Shown: in pieces, positions 53,487-62,560 of the stretch
Numbering within the stretch: the stretch's first letter is position 1
Layout: each line of letters starts with the position of its first letter
NCBI RefSeq assembly: GCF_011813015.1
Contig: NZ_QHLQ01000009.1
Coordinates: 1 to 64,000 of the forward strand
From: Parasedimentitalea denitrificans
Lineage (GTDB): Bacteria; Pseudomonadota; Alphaproteobacteria; Rhodobacterales; Rhodobacteraceae
Direction: 5' to 3'
Length of the DNA: 64,000 bases
Translations under genes and position numbers: made by a program
The notes under the pieces: model-generated
Told to the model about the DNA's origin: nothing
Database searches by the model: none
What the model saw: only the letters and a program-made list of their open reading frames with translations

Positions 53487-53553
53487 TGCAGTTGAAAAAC
53501 TGCAGGCACAGAGTATCAAGCACAGCGCGCGGGGGATGCTCCGCGCGCTTTTC
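53487..53553 (+). terminator. Two hairpins between ctaE and surf1
   Basis: TGCAGTT-gaaa-AACTGCA (53487-53504, a GNRA-like loop). Then AGCGCGCGG / CCGCGCGCT (53524-53549) followed by TTTTCTG. The second resembles a Rho-independent terminator. Confidence 0.65.
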
Positions 53554-53571
53554 TGTTGGCAAGGGGCTGTG

Positions 53572-54252
53572 ATGCGGCGTCTGATCTTTCTGATTGTAGT
53601 TGGTGTGGCGGGGCTTGCCGTCTTGCTGAGCCTCGGCATGTGGCAGGTCCAACGTATGGCCTGGAAGCAGCAGATTCTGGACATCATCGATTCTCGCGTG
53701 GACGGCGAGCCTGTGTCGTTGCCAGAGAACCCTGATCCCGTAGCGGATAAGTACATGCCGGTGCGTTTGGTTGGGGAACTGGTTGAAGGCGGACTGCATG
53801 TACTGGTTTCGACGCGCAGTCTGGGGCCGGGCTATCGGGTCATTGTTCCATTTGTCACCGATGATGGCCGCCGGATACTTGTTGACCGTGGCTTTATTCG
53901 AACCGCGGCAAAGAACACTGTGCTGAACACTGGCAAGGTCGAGCTGATTGGCAATCTGCACTGGCCTGACGAAACTGACAGCTACACTCCGCCAGCCGAA
54001 ATCGCGGCGAACATCTGGTATGCGCGTGATGTCGATGCAATGTCGGCTGCGCTGAATACCCTGCCGATCATGGTGGTGCTGAATGATCACCCCGTGAATG
54101 GCAGCTTTGTCATACCAATGCCGGTCAACACGGCGTCAATCCCCAATGACCACTTGCAATATGCGATCACCTGGTTTTCGCTGGCCTTTATCTGGGCCGC
54201 GATGACTGCTTACTTCCTGTGGCGTTCGCGCCAAAATCGAGAGCTAACGTGA
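53572..54252 (+). CDS. SURF1-family oxidase assembly protein
   Basis: A 226-aa protein with one helix at each end (about 3-23 and 200-218) and a periplasmic domain between. Motifs: LGMWQVQRMAWKQQ (about 21-34), PGYRVIVPF near 90, and DHLQYAITWFSLAF (about 192-205). SURF1 helps heme a insertion or oxidase assembly. AAGGGG lies about six bases before ATG 53572; an open frame reaching into ctaE is spurious. The stop codon overlaps thrC (TGATG). Confidence 0.94.
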   Translation: MRRLIFLIVVGVAGLAVLLSLGMWQVQRMAWKQQILDIIDSRVDGEPVSLPENPDPVADKYMPVRLVGELVEGGLHVLVSTRSLGPGYRVIVPFVTDDGRRILVDRGFIRTAAKNTVLNTGKVELIGNLHWPDETDSYTPPAEIAANIWYARDVDAMSAALNTLPIMVVLNDHPVNGSFVIPMPVNTASIPNDHLQYAITWFSLAFIWAAMTAYFLWRSRQNRELT

Positions 54253-55640
54253 TGAAATACATCTCTACCCGTGGCCAAGCGCCTGAGCTGAGTTTTGAAG
54301 ATGCCATGCTAAGTGGCCTGGCGCGCGATGGCGGGCTGTATGTCCCGGATGAGATCCCGCAGATGAGCCACGATGACATCGCGGCGCTGTCCGGCCTGAG
54401 CTACGAGGAAACCACATTTCGAGTGATGCGGCCGTTCTTAGGTGATAGTTTCACCGACGACGAATTCCGCGACATTATCGCCAAGGCCTATGCCAGCTTT
54501 GACCACGCAGCCCAAGCCCCGCTAAAGCAGCTGGCTCCGAACCATTTCCTGCTGGAACTGTTTCACGGCCCGACGCTGGCGTTCAAAGACTTTGCCATGC
54601 AGCTGATTGGTCAGTTGTTCCAGGCTGCGCTTGCTAAGCGGGATGAGCGGGTGACGATTGTTGGTGCGACCTCGGGCGATACCGGGTCTGCCGCGATCGA
54701 GGCCTTTAAGGGGCTGAGCAATGTGGATGTGTTCATACTGTACCCACATGGCCGGGTGTCCGAGGTGCAGCGTCGGCAGATGAGCACTCCGGCGGATGCC
54801 AATGTGCATGCGCTGGCACTGGATGGGGATTTTGACGACTGTCAGGCCCGTGTCAAAGACATGTTCAACGATTTTGACTTCCGCGACGGCGTGAAGCTGG
54901 CCGGGGTCAATTCAATCAACATCGCGCGCGTGTTGGCGCAGGTAGTCTATTACTTCTCGTCCGCCGTGTCGCTGGGTGCGCCGCACCGCAAGGTGAGCTT
55001 TACCGTGCCGACAGGCAACTTTGGGGACATCTTTGCGGGTTACATCGCCAAGCAGATGGGCCTACCGGTTGAGGATCTGGTTGTAGCCACAAACCAGAAC
55101 GACATTCTGCATCGCTGTCTGGACGGGCAGGGGTATTTCAAGGGTGAAACGATCCCGTCGATCTCGCCTTCGATGGACATTCAGGTGTCGTCGAACTTTG
55201 AACGGGCGTTGTATTTTGCCTATGATCGGGATGCAGGTGCTGTGTCACAATTGATGGACGAGCTGAAGAACGGTGGCTTTGACGTGTCGCAGGGGGCGAT
55301 GCAGGCACTGGCCGAAACTTACAAGTCAGGCCGGTGTTCCGAAGACGAAACCTTGGCCACGATCAAGAGCCAATTGGCCGCCAGTGGCGATCTGCTGTGC
55401 CCACACGGCGCTGTTGGGGTTAAGGTTGCTGAAGAACATCGCGTATCAGAGGTGCCGATGATTACCTTGGCGACAGCACACCCGGCCAAGTTCCCGGCTG
55501 CAGTGAAAGATGCCTGTGGCATTCATCCGCCTCTTCCCACACACATGGCGGATCTGTATGACAGATCAGAACGGGTGACCCGGATCGCCAATGACCTAAC
55601 GACTCTCGAAGAGCACATCAGAAAGAACATATCGAATTGA
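54252..55640 (+). CDS. thrC: Threonine synthase
   Basis: A 462-aa PLP enzyme converting O-phosphohomoserine to threonine. The N-terminal MKYISTRGQAPELSFEDAML is typical of the class II (yeast-like, long) group. The PLP lysine is in LAFKDFAMQ near 113, and GATSGDTGSAAIEAF binds the phosphate. Its start overlaps the surf1 stop codon. Coupling of thrC with oxidase assembly genes is a conserved arrangement in alphaproteobacteria with no obvious metabolic reason. Confidence 0.96.
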   Translation: MKYISTRGQAPELSFEDAMLSGLARDGGLYVPDEIPQMSHDDIAALSGLSYEETTFRVMRPFLGDSFTDDEFRDIIAKAYASFDHAAQAPLKQLAPNHFLLELFHGPTLAFKDFAMQLIGQLFQAALAKRDERVTIVGATSGDTGSAAIEAFKGLSNVDVFILYPHGRVSEVQRRQMSTPADANVHALALDGDFDDCQARVKDMFNDFDFRDGVKLAGVNSINIARVLAQVVYYFSSAVSLGAPHRKVSFTVPTGNFGDIFAGYIAKQMGLPVEDLVVATNQNDILHRCLDGQGYFKGETIPSISPSMDIQVSSNFERALYFAYDRDAGAVSQLMDELKNGGFDVSQGAMQALAETYKSGRCSEDETLATIKSQLAASGDLLCPHGAVGVKVAEEHRVSEVPMITLATAHPAKFPAAVKDACGIHPPLPTHMADLYDRSERVTRIANDLTTLEEHIRKNISN

Positions 55641-56899
55641 CTGTTCAACAAGACCAGCTGGCTAACGGCTTTCGTATCGTTTCTGAAAACATGCCGGGGC
55701 TGCAATCTGCGTCCATTGGTATCTGGGTAACCGCAGGCGGTCGTCATGAGCGGCTTGAGCAGAATGGCATTGCCCATTTTCTTGAGCATATGGCGTTCAA
55801 GGGCACCGCAAGCCGGTCGGCTTTGCAAATCGCCGAGGCGATAGAAGACGTTGGTGGTTATATCAACGCCTATACCAGCCGTGAGGTGACAGCTTATTAC
55901 GCGCGGGTATTGCAGGATGACGTGCCGCTGGCGTTGGATGTGATCAGCGATATCGTGCTGAACCCGGTGTTCGATCCCAAAGAGATCGAGATCGAGCGCG
56001 GGGTGATTCTGCAGGAAATCGGTCAGTCGCTGGATACGCCGGATGATGTGATCTTTGATTGGTTGCAGGAAGAGAGCTATCACAACCAGCCGCTGGGCCG
56101 CACCATTCTGGGCCCAACGGAACGGGTTAGCGCCTTTAGCCGCGATGATCTGGCTGGTTTTGTCAGCGAGCACTACGGCCCCGGACAGATGATCCTGTCG
56201 GCGGCTGGTGCAGTGGATCATGATGCCTTGGTCAAAGCTGCAGAGAAGCTGTTTGGCCATCTGGAGCCGCGTGACAGCAAGCTGGTGGATCTGGCCCGGT
56301 TCACAGGTGGTGAGGCGCGGCAGGAGAAATCGCTGGAGCAGGCGCATTTTGCGCTGGCGCTTGAAAGCCCCGGCTATCGTGATGATGCGATCTACACGGC
56401 GCAGATCTATTCGAGCGCCTTGGGCGGCGGCATGTCCAGTCGGTTGTTCCAGGAAATCCGCGAGAAGCGCGGGTTGTGTTATTCGATCTTTGCCCAAACG
56501 GGTGCCTACGCCGATACTGGCACGACGACCATCTATGCTGGCACCTCGGCTGGTCAGTTGGGTGAGTTGGCGGAGATCACCATCGACGAGATGAAACGGG
56601 CCGCCGAGGATATGGGGCCTGAAGAAGTGGCCCGGGCGCGGGCACAGATGAAAGCTGGGATGCTGATGGGGTTGGAAAGCCCTTCGACCCGGGCAGAGCG
56701 TCTGGCACGATTGGTGCAAATCTGGGACAAAGTGCCACCGCTGAGTGACACCGTGGCGCGTATTGATGCGGTGACAACCGGCGATGTGCGTGAATTTGCC
56801 GAGACAATGGCAACACAGGCCCCAGCCGCGCTAGCCCTGTACGGGCCGGTGTCGCAGGCGCCCAGCCTGTCTCAGCTGCAGGAGAGGCGCTCGGCTTGA
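55637..56899 (+). CDS. M16-family zinc peptidase (processing-peptidase type)
   Basis: A 420-aa insulinase-family protein. The inverted zinc site HFLEH is at 47-51 (His47, Glu50, His51), with the downstream Glu in the EREV-like region (IEIERGVILQE). A glycine-rich loop (SSALGGGMSSRLFQEIREKR) is like the mitochondrial processing peptidase. The start is TTG 55637, overlapping the thrC stop by four bases. No signal peptide, so it is probably cytosolic and degrades peptides. Confidence 0.93.
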   Translation: MTVQQDQLANGFRIVSENMPGLQSASIGIWVTAGGRHERLEQNGIAHFLEHMAFKGTASRSALQIAEAIEDVGGYINAYTSREVTAYYARVLQDDVPLALDVISDIVLNPVFDPKEIEIERGVILQEIGQSLDTPDDVIFDWLQEESYHNQPLGRTILGPTERVSAFSRDDLAGFVSEHYGPGQMILSAAGAVDHDALVKAAEKLFGHLEPRDSKLVDLARFTGGEARQEKSLEQAHFALALESPGYRDDAIYTAQIYSSALGGGMSSRLFQEIREKRGLCYSIFAQTGAYADTGTTTIYAGTSAGQLGELAEITIDEMKRAAEDMGPEEVARARAQMKAGMLMGLESPSTRAERLARLVQIWDKVPPLSDTVARIDAVTTGDVREFAETMATQAPAALALYGPVSQAPSLSQLQERRSA

Positions 56900-57483
56900 T
56901 GCTGCTGTCGAAACGAAAAGTCCGAATTGAAACCGAGCGGCTGACACTTCGGCCGCCGGTGCATTCTGACTTTCACGCTTGGGCGCGATTGCGGCAGGAC
57001 AGTCAGGCCTATCTGACCCCGTGGGAGCCAAGTTGGGCAGCGGATCATCTGACGCGCAAAGCCTTTACCAACCGGGTGTACTGGGCTCAGCGCTCAGTAA
57101 GTGGCGGTACTGCGCTGCCGTTGTTCCTGTGTCGCCGTGAAGATCAGGTGCTGATTGGCGCGATTACGCTGGACAATATCCGCCGCGGCCCGGCGCAAGA
57201 TGGGACTTTGGGCTATTGGACCGGGATGCCCTTTGCCAGAAATGGCTATATGCGCGAAGCCATTGGCGCGGTGGTTCATTATGCTTTCACCAAGCTGGAC
57301 CTGAGCCGCATTCAGGCGGCCTGTTTGCCAGAGAACAAGCCGTCGCGCGGGTTGCTGGAAAGCGCTGGGTTTAAATACGAAGGCGTCGCGCAGTCGTATC
57401 TGCAGATCAATGGCCGCTGGCGCACGCATGTGCTATATGCGTCTCTGCGCAGTGATCGCCGGGGGCGGACTGAGGCGGGGTGA
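56899..57483 (+). CDS. GNAT acetyltransferase, RimJ/RimL type
   Basis: A 194-aa protein of the ribosomal-protein N-acetyltransferase group. TERLTLRPPVHSDFHAWARL at the N-terminus, GYWTGMPFARNGYMREAIGA (about 108-127, acetyl-CoA motif A region) and CLPENKPSRGLLESAGFKYE are all characteristic. The ATG at 56899 overlaps the M16 stop codon (TGATG). It is the last gene of the run; a hairpin plus repeat element follows. The target may be ribosomal S5 or another protein N-terminus. Confidence 0.92.
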   Translation: MLLSKRKVRIETERLTLRPPVHSDFHAWARLRQDSQAYLTPWEPSWAADHLTRKAFTNRVYWAQRSVSGGTALPLFLCRREDQVLIGAITLDNIRRGPAQDGTLGYWTGMPFARNGYMREAIGAVVHYAFTKLDLSRIQAACLPENKPSRGLLESAGFKYEGVAQSYLQINGRWRTHVLYASLRSDRRGRTEAG

Positions 57484-57499
57484 TCGTCTTGCGGTCGTG

Positions 57500-57545
57500 C
57501 TGGGGCTCTGCCCCAGACCCCGGGATATTTTTGGCCAGATGAAGA
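57500..57545 (+). terminator. Terminator with the GGGATATTTTT 3'-end element
   Basis: A hairpin CTGGGGC-tct-GCCCCAG (57500-57516) followed by ACCCCGGGATATTTTTGGCC and AGATGAAG. The T run ends the hairpin as a terminator for the thrC-M16-GNAT transcript. The tail matches the element at 43604. Confidence 0.7.
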
Positions 57546-57618
57546 GCGGATTCTTTGGCTTTGACCTTTGCCAATCATCATAGGGTGACGGACTGGGCAG
57601 ATGAGCTAACTCTGCTGT

Positions 57619-58443
57619 ATGCGCTGGTATGTTGTTTGTTTTCTTCTGTCGTTGTTGGTGTCGTCCGCTTTTGGGCAGGAGCGACGCCCTACCCATTGTA
57701 TTGCCCTGGCGGATGCAACGCCGGGCATCGCTTATGTGCAAAAAGCGAGTTGGCGTGATGCTGTTCCGGAAGACCAAGTGCGTATCCGCTATATCGCCCA
57801 TGCCAGTTTTTTGCTGCAAACTGCGGGCGGGCTGAATGTCGTTACGGATTTTACCGGGTTCATAGGCACCGCGCCGGTGATTCCGGATGTGGTCACCATG
57901 AACCACGCACATGACACGCATTATACCGAGTTTCCCGATCCAGCCATTCCGCATGTGTTGCGCGGTTGGGGCAGTTTTGGTCTGGGTATTGATCACCATC
58001 TGGATCTGGGAGAGATGCTGGTTCGGAATGTGTCGACCGACATCCGTTCGCCCTATGGCGGGGCTGAGGCCGAGGGAAATTCGATCTTTGTGTTTGAGGT
58101 AGCTGGGCTGTGCATTGGCCATCTGGGTCATTTGCACCACATCCCGACACCTGCTCAATACGCGGCATTGGGGCGGATGGATGTGGTGATGGCCCCTGTG
58201 GATGGCGGGCGGACCTTGCCGCTGTCAGAGATGATTACGGTTCTACACCGGTTACGGTCCTCGGTCGTTCTGCCAATGCATTGGTTTTCGGATGCTTCGC
58301 TGGAGCGGTTTCTGACTGGGATTGGACCAGTGTTCGATGTGAAGGATACGGGCGAGTCGTCGCTTACGGTATCGCTCAGAGAGCTACCGGCACGTCCAAC
58401 TGTATGGGTTCTGCGCCCAGAGTATCTAAGCGCCGAAGAGTGA
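57619..58443 (+). CDS. Exported MBL-fold hydrolase (UlaG-like)
   Basis: A 274-aa protein with signal peptide (1-20, ending SAFGQ). Metallo-beta-lactamase-fold pattern: IRYIAHASFLLQ (about 55-66), NHAHDTHYTEF (about 94-104, the HxHxDH-like metal motif), LCIGHLGHLHH (about 153-163), APVDGG and LPMHWF (the last metal His). The residue order resembles UlaG-type hydrolases more than RNases or lactamases. Substrate unknown. It lies 41 bases upstream of the FAD oxidase gene. Confidence 0.85.
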   Translation: MRWYVVCFLLSLLVSSAFGQERRPTHCIALADATPGIAYVQKASWRDAVPEDQVRIRYIAHASFLLQTAGGLNVVTDFTGFIGTAPVIPDVVTMNHAHDTHYTEFPDPAIPHVLRGWGSFGLGIDHHLDLGEMLVRNVSTDIRSPYGGAEAEGNSIFVFEVAGLCIGHLGHLHHIPTPAQYAALGRMDVVMAPVDGGRTLPLSEMITVLHRLRSSVVLPMHWFSDASLERFLTGIGPVFDVKDTGESSLTVSLRELPARPTVWVLRPEYLSAEE

Positions 58444-58484
58444 CAGGGCTTGCACGTTGGGCCGGGATTGGACATGGATGTGGC

Positions 58485-59900
58485 ATGACATTGACCCCTG
58501 CCGATCCCGCCTTTGTTTCCCGTTTGAACCGCGTATTGCCCGAGGGCGTATTGTGCGAGGTCGAACCGAGGTATCTTGAGGAGCCTCGGGGGCGCTATCA
58601 TGGGCAGGCCGGGGTGCTGGCGCTGCCGCAGAACACCGAGCAGGTTGCAGTGCTGGTGCGTGAAGCAAATGCAGCCCGTGTGCCGGTTGTTCCCTATGGT
58701 GGCGGGACTGGGCTGGTTGGCGGTCAGGTGAATGTAGAGGGACCGTCGCCACTGTTGATTTCAATGGAGCGCATGAACGCGGTGCGTGCGGTTTATCCTC
58801 AGGAGAATGTGTTGGTCGCCGAAGCCGGTGCGATTCTGGCTGATGTACAGGCAGCGGCTGAAGAGGCTGGGCGGTTGTTTCCTTTGTCGCTGGCCTCGGA
58901 AGGATCGGCGCAGATTGGTGGTAACCTGTCGACCAATGCGGGCGGGGTGAATGTGCTGCGCTATGGCAATACCCGCGAGCTGTGTCTGGGGCTGGAGGCA
59001 GTTCTGCCCAATGGGGAGATCTGGAATGGGCTAAGCCGGTTGCGCAAGGACAATACTGGCTATGACCTGCGCGGGCTGTTGATCGGTGCTGAGGGAACAT
59101 TGGGTGTAATCACCGCTGCAGCGCTGAAGCTGTCACCGAATCCGGCTGAAAGGGGGACGGCCATGTTGGTGGTGCAGTCGCCTGAGGCGGCGCTGGCTCT
59201 TCTTTCACTGGCGCGGGATCAGTTGGGGGAAGGTGTCAGTGCCTTTGAGCTGATCCATCGTCAGGGGCTGGAGTTCTTGAATGAGAAGTTGCCGCAATTG
59301 CGACAGCCGTTTGCAGAGCGGCCGGAGTGGTGTGTGCTGGTTGAGTTGGGGCTAAGCCGGGGTTCCGATCCCGAGATGGCCTTGGCCGAGCTGTTTGAAG
59401 CGGCGATGGAGGCCGGGTATGTGCTGGATGGGGTGATTGCCCAGTCCGAGGGGCAGCGGCAAGAGCTGTGGAACGTACGTGAGCAGATCCCCGAGGCGAA
59501 CCGGTTGATTGGGTCGGTGTCCAGTCATGACATTTCGGTGCCATTGTCGGCGATCCCGGACTTCATTGTGCGCGGCGGTGAGGTGCTTGCAGCGTTGGGG
59601 GATTATCGCGTCAACTGCTTTGGTCATCTTGGGGATGGCAACCTGCATTACAACGTGTTCCCGGCGCATGGAAAATCACGTGAAGCTTATGAGGATCAAC
59701 GCGCAGCGGTAAAGCGCGCGGTTCATGATCTGGTGCATGAGATGGGCGGTTCGATCAGTGCCGAACACGGCGTTGGACGGATGAAGGTCGAGGATGTCGC
59801 GCGTTATGGCGATCCTGTTCGGCTGGCAGCGATGCGGGCGATCAAGCAGGCGCTGGACCCCAACGGTATCATGAACCCCGGAGCGGTTCTGGCGGTATAG
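58485..59900 (+). CDS. FAD-linked D-2-hydroxyacid dehydrogenase (GlcD/D2HGDH family)
   Basis: A 471-aa flavoenzyme. The FAD-binding PCMH domain has PVVPYGGGTGLVGGQVN (about 67-83) and GGNLSTNAGGVNVLRYGNTR (about 145-164). The C-terminal oxidase domain ends with FGHLGDGNLHYNVFPAHG and EHGVGRMK, the metal-binding histidines and the usual end of the family. Candidates are D-2-hydroxyglutarate, D-lactate or glycolate dehydrogenase. The ATG at 58485 is used; an open frame reaching back to 58110 lies inside the MBL gene in another frame. Confidence 0.9.
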   Translation: MTLTPADPAFVSRLNRVLPEGVLCEVEPRYLEEPRGRYHGQAGVLALPQNTEQVAVLVREANAARVPVVPYGGGTGLVGGQVNVEGPSPLLISMERMNAVRAVYPQENVLVAEAGAILADVQAAAEEAGRLFPLSLASEGSAQIGGNLSTNAGGVNVLRYGNTRELCLGLEAVLPNGEIWNGLSRLRKDNTGYDLRGLLIGAEGTLGVITAAALKLSPNPAERGTAMLVVQSPEAALALLSLARDQLGEGVSAFELIHRQGLEFLNEKLPQLRQPFAERPEWCVLVELGLSRGSDPEMALAELFEAAMEAGYVLDGVIAQSEGQRQELWNVREQIPEANRLIGSVSSHDISVPLSAIPDFIVRGGEVLAALGDYRVNCFGHLGDGNLHYNVFPAHGKSREAYEDQRAAVKRAVHDLVHEMGGSISAEHGVGRMKVEDVARYGDPVRLAAMRAIKQALDPNGIMNPGAVLAV

Positions 59901-59925
59901 GGGCGGTGCTGATCTGAACTTGTCG

Positions 59926-61143
59926 TTATGACAGGGCTGGTTCCGCTGCTGCGCGGCTGCGGTGAAGGACCAGCAACAGGATTGCAATGTTCAGCCCGTT
60001 CCACAAAATGCCGTTGATAAAGGCCAGTTGGTAGCTGCCGGATACCTCGTAGATCCAGCCCGACATCCAGCCGCCCAAGGCCATGCCTAGGATGGTCATC
60101 ATCATCACAAAGCCAACCCGTGCGCCGGCCTCTCGCGGGGGCATGTATTCGCGGACCACCAATGCGTAGCTGGGGACGATACCGCCCTGGGCTAGGCCAA
60201 ACACCAGGCTGACAAGGTACAGCGGCACCATGCCATCGAAGGGGAGGTAGAAAAACAGCGCGATACATTGCAGCACAGAGCCCGCCAACAGGATCACAAG
60301 CCCGCCTAGGCGGTCGGCCAGCAGGCCTGATAGGATCCGGCTGGCAACGCCGCCCAGCAGCATTAGCGACAGCATCTCGGCGCCCACGGTGGGACCGTAG
60401 CCCAAGCCAACACAATAGGCGACGATGTGAACCTGAGGCATCGACATCGCGACGCAGCAGGCAATTCCGGCGACGCCCAGCAGCCATTGCAATTGTCGCG
60501 GTGTCAGGCCAGTGGAGTGGGTAATTCTCCCCGATGCCCTTGCTGACTGCTCGTGCGCCTCGGTTGGGACCCGGCGGCGCAACAACAGCGACAGCGGTAT
60601 TAGCACCGCCAGTGTGACCATCGCCAAGGTCATGTAGACACTGCGCCAGCCGCTATTGGCCAGGATATCCGCCAGAGCTGTTGGCCAGATGGCGCCGGAC
60701 AGGTAGTTGCCGCTGGCCACCAAGGCCACCGCGATACCGCGCCGTTTGAGAAACCAATGAGAGATATCGGCAATCAAGGGGCCAAACCCAACGGCAGTTC
60801 CCAGCCCCAGCAACAGGTGGGTTAGTGATAGCATGTTGATTGAGGGAGCGAGTGTCGACAGGGCAAACCCGGCTGCAATCATCAGGGCGGCGCCATTCAA
60901 TGCCAAGGTGACCCCAAACCGGTCCACCAGCCGTCCGAGGACAAGATTACCCAAAGCAAAGCCGATCATGGTCAGGGTATAGGGCAGCGAGGCCTCGGCC
61001 CGGCCTGCGCCGAATTCGGTCTCGACTGCAGGCATGATCACAATCACGGCCCACATGCCCACATTGGCCACGGTGGCAATTGCCAATGTGACAAACAGGC
61101 GGAGCCAAGAGTAGCGACTGTCGTGGATTTGGGGCGTGGTCAT
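59926..61143 (-). CDS. MFS transporter, monocarboxylate/oxalate-formate-like
   Basis: A 405-aa carrier with about twelve helices. It has LGRLVDRFGVTLALNGAAL (about 73-91, motif A), HWFLKRRGIAVALVASGNYL (about 129-148) and SGLLADRLGGLVILLAGSV (about 270-288). This pattern, especially W-F-x-K-R-R-G-x-A, is that of the monocarboxylate/oxalate-formate branch. The substrate is unknown. It lies 61 bases downstream of apt and converges on the FAD dehydrogenase gene. Confidence 0.88.
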   Translation of the reverse strand: MTTPQIHDSRYSWLRLFVTLAIATVANVGMWAVIVIMPAVETEFGAGRAEASLPYTLTMIGFALGNLVLGRLVDRFGVTLALNGAALMIAAGFALSTLAPSINMLSLTHLLLGLGTAVGFGPLIADISHWFLKRRGIAVALVASGNYLSGAIWPTALADILANSGWRSVYMTLAMVTLAVLIPLSLLLRRRVPTEAHEQSARASGRITHSTGLTPRQLQWLLGVAGIACCVAMSMPQVHIVAYCVGLGYGPTVGAEMLSLMLLGGVASRILSGLLADRLGGLVILLAGSVLQCIALFFYLPFDGMVPLYLVSLVFGLAQGGIVPSYALVVREYMPPREAGARVGFVMMMTILGMALGGWMSGWIYEVSGSYQLAFINGILWNGLNIAILLLVLHRSRAAAEPALS

Positions 61144-61204
61144 ACCGGCACGCTAGGTCAGACGCGAAACCGCTTGCAAGCCGTTTCGCGTCAATGCCGT
61201 GGCG

Positions 61205-61744
61205 TTATTCGCCTTCGAACTCACACAAGACATGCACATCCATGCCCATGTCTTGCAGGACTTTGCCGCCACCCAGTTCTGGCAGGTCGATGATGAACGA
61301 GCACGAGACGATCTCGCCGCCCAACCGTTCGATCAGTTTGATACCCGCAGCGGCAGTACCGCCGGTGGCTAGCAGGTCGTCGACCAGAAGGATCTTTTCA
61401 CCCGGTTGGATTGCATCGTCATGGATCTCGACTGTAGCTTCGCCGTATTCCAGTTTGTAATCTTGGCTTAGGGTTGCGCCGGGCAGTTTGCCTGCTTTGC
61501 GGATTGGTACAAAACCGGTGCCTAATTGGTGCGCAATGGCGCCGCCAAGGATAAAGCCGCGCGCCTCTAGGCCCACAACCTTGTCGATGCGCATGCCGGC
61601 ATAGGGGTGCAGCATCTGGTCGATGGCCATGCGAAAGCCGCGCGGATCAGCAAACAGAGTGGTGACATCGCGGAACATGATCCCCTCGTGGGGGAAATCC
61701 GGGATGGTGCGAATGTAGTCTTTGACGGCGGTATGCTTTGGCAT
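61205..61744 (-). CDS. apt: Adenine phosphoribosyltransferase
   Basis: A 179-aa enzyme making AMP from adenine and PRPP. The PRPP loop [14 protein letters not shown] is at 117-130. Typical starts [20 protein letters not shown] (9-28) and [18 protein letters not shown] (58-75) bind adenine. GAAGAGG lies six bases before the ATG. It sits two genes downstream of mtnP, which liberates the adenine it uses. Confidence 0.95.
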   Translation of the reverse strand: MPKHTAVKDYIRTIPDFPHEGIMFRDVTTLFADPRGFRMAIDQMLHPYAGMRIDKVVGLEARGFILGGAIAHQLGTGFVPIRKAGKLPGATLSQDYKLEYGEATVEIHDDAIQPGEKILLVDDLLATGGTAAAGIKLIERLGGEIVSCSFIIDLPELGGGKVLQDMGMDVHVLCEFEGE

Positions 61745-61846
61745 GGCGGGGCCTCTTCAATGGTCGGCTCAAATGGCACAGGGATGGCCCGCGCGGCCAA
61801 ACCAAAGATGGTTTGGCCGAACTCTGCCCGTCATGCAAGCCGGAAC

Positions 61847-62476
61847 CTAGGCCGGGCGTCGTAGAAATGCAGTGGTTAGGCCCATGCCAATCAGGGCAAC
61901 GCCGCCACCTTTGGTCAGGTTGGTCACCACGGCAGGGCGCGCGATCCAGCCGCGCAGGCGATCCGCCAGCAGCGCATAGGCCAGCGCATTCAGTCCGGCG
62001 AGGATCACGAAGGTCGCAATCAAAATGGCAAACTGCGGTGCCAGGCTACCCTCGGGGCGGATGAACTGCGGTACAAAGGCAATGAAAAAGCCGATGGACT
62101 TAGGATTTAGCGCAGTCACCATCGCGGTATGTCCAAAAATGCCTTTGGCCTGAACATCGCGGGTGTTTGCGAGTTCGGTTACGCCTTCACTAGACGCGCT
62201 GCGCCACAGTTTGATGCCCAGCCAAACCAGATAGACTGCACCAGCCCATTTCAGAACCATAAACAGTGTAGCAGAGGCCATCACCAATGCGCCCAGTCCG
62301 ACCAGCGATGCGGTCATGGCGACGAGGTCCCCCAGCGCAACACCCAGCGCCGCTGACACAGCCACTTGTCGGCCCTTTGACAGCGCATAACTCAGCACCA
62401 GTAGTACGGTTGGTCCGGGGATCAGCAGCAGTGCCAATGAGGCGGCCACAAAGGCCAGCCAGAGGTTCATGTCCAT
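61847..62476 (-). CDS. LysE-family exporter
   Basis: A 209-aa inner-membrane protein with about six helices. The LysE/RhtB signature ALLLIPGPTVLLVLSYALSK (about 15-34) and the block LGVALGDLVAMTASLVGLGA are clear. Such proteins export amino acids or derivatives; the substrate is unknown. The start at 62476 has AGGACAAC upstream, and the longer ORF from 62512 lacks a site. It lies between mtnP and apt, so the export of a methionine-cycle compound is a guess only. Confidence 0.88.
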   Translation of the reverse strand: MDMNLWLAFVAASLALLLIPGPTVLLVLSYALSKGRQVAVSAALGVALGDLVAMTASLVGLGALVMASATLFMVLKWAGAVYLVWLGIKLWRSASSEGVTELANTRDVQAKGIFGHTAMVTALNPKSIGFFIAFVPQFIRPEGSLAPQFAILIATFVILAGLNALAYALLADRLRGWIARPAVVTNLTKGGGVALIGMGLTTAFLRRPA

Positions 62477-62560
62477 AAAAGTTGTCCTGTCTAAGAGATT
62501 CTGGAACAGCAAAGACAGCGCTTTGAAGCTAGGTCAACGGCAAATCCTTGTATTTCGCGA

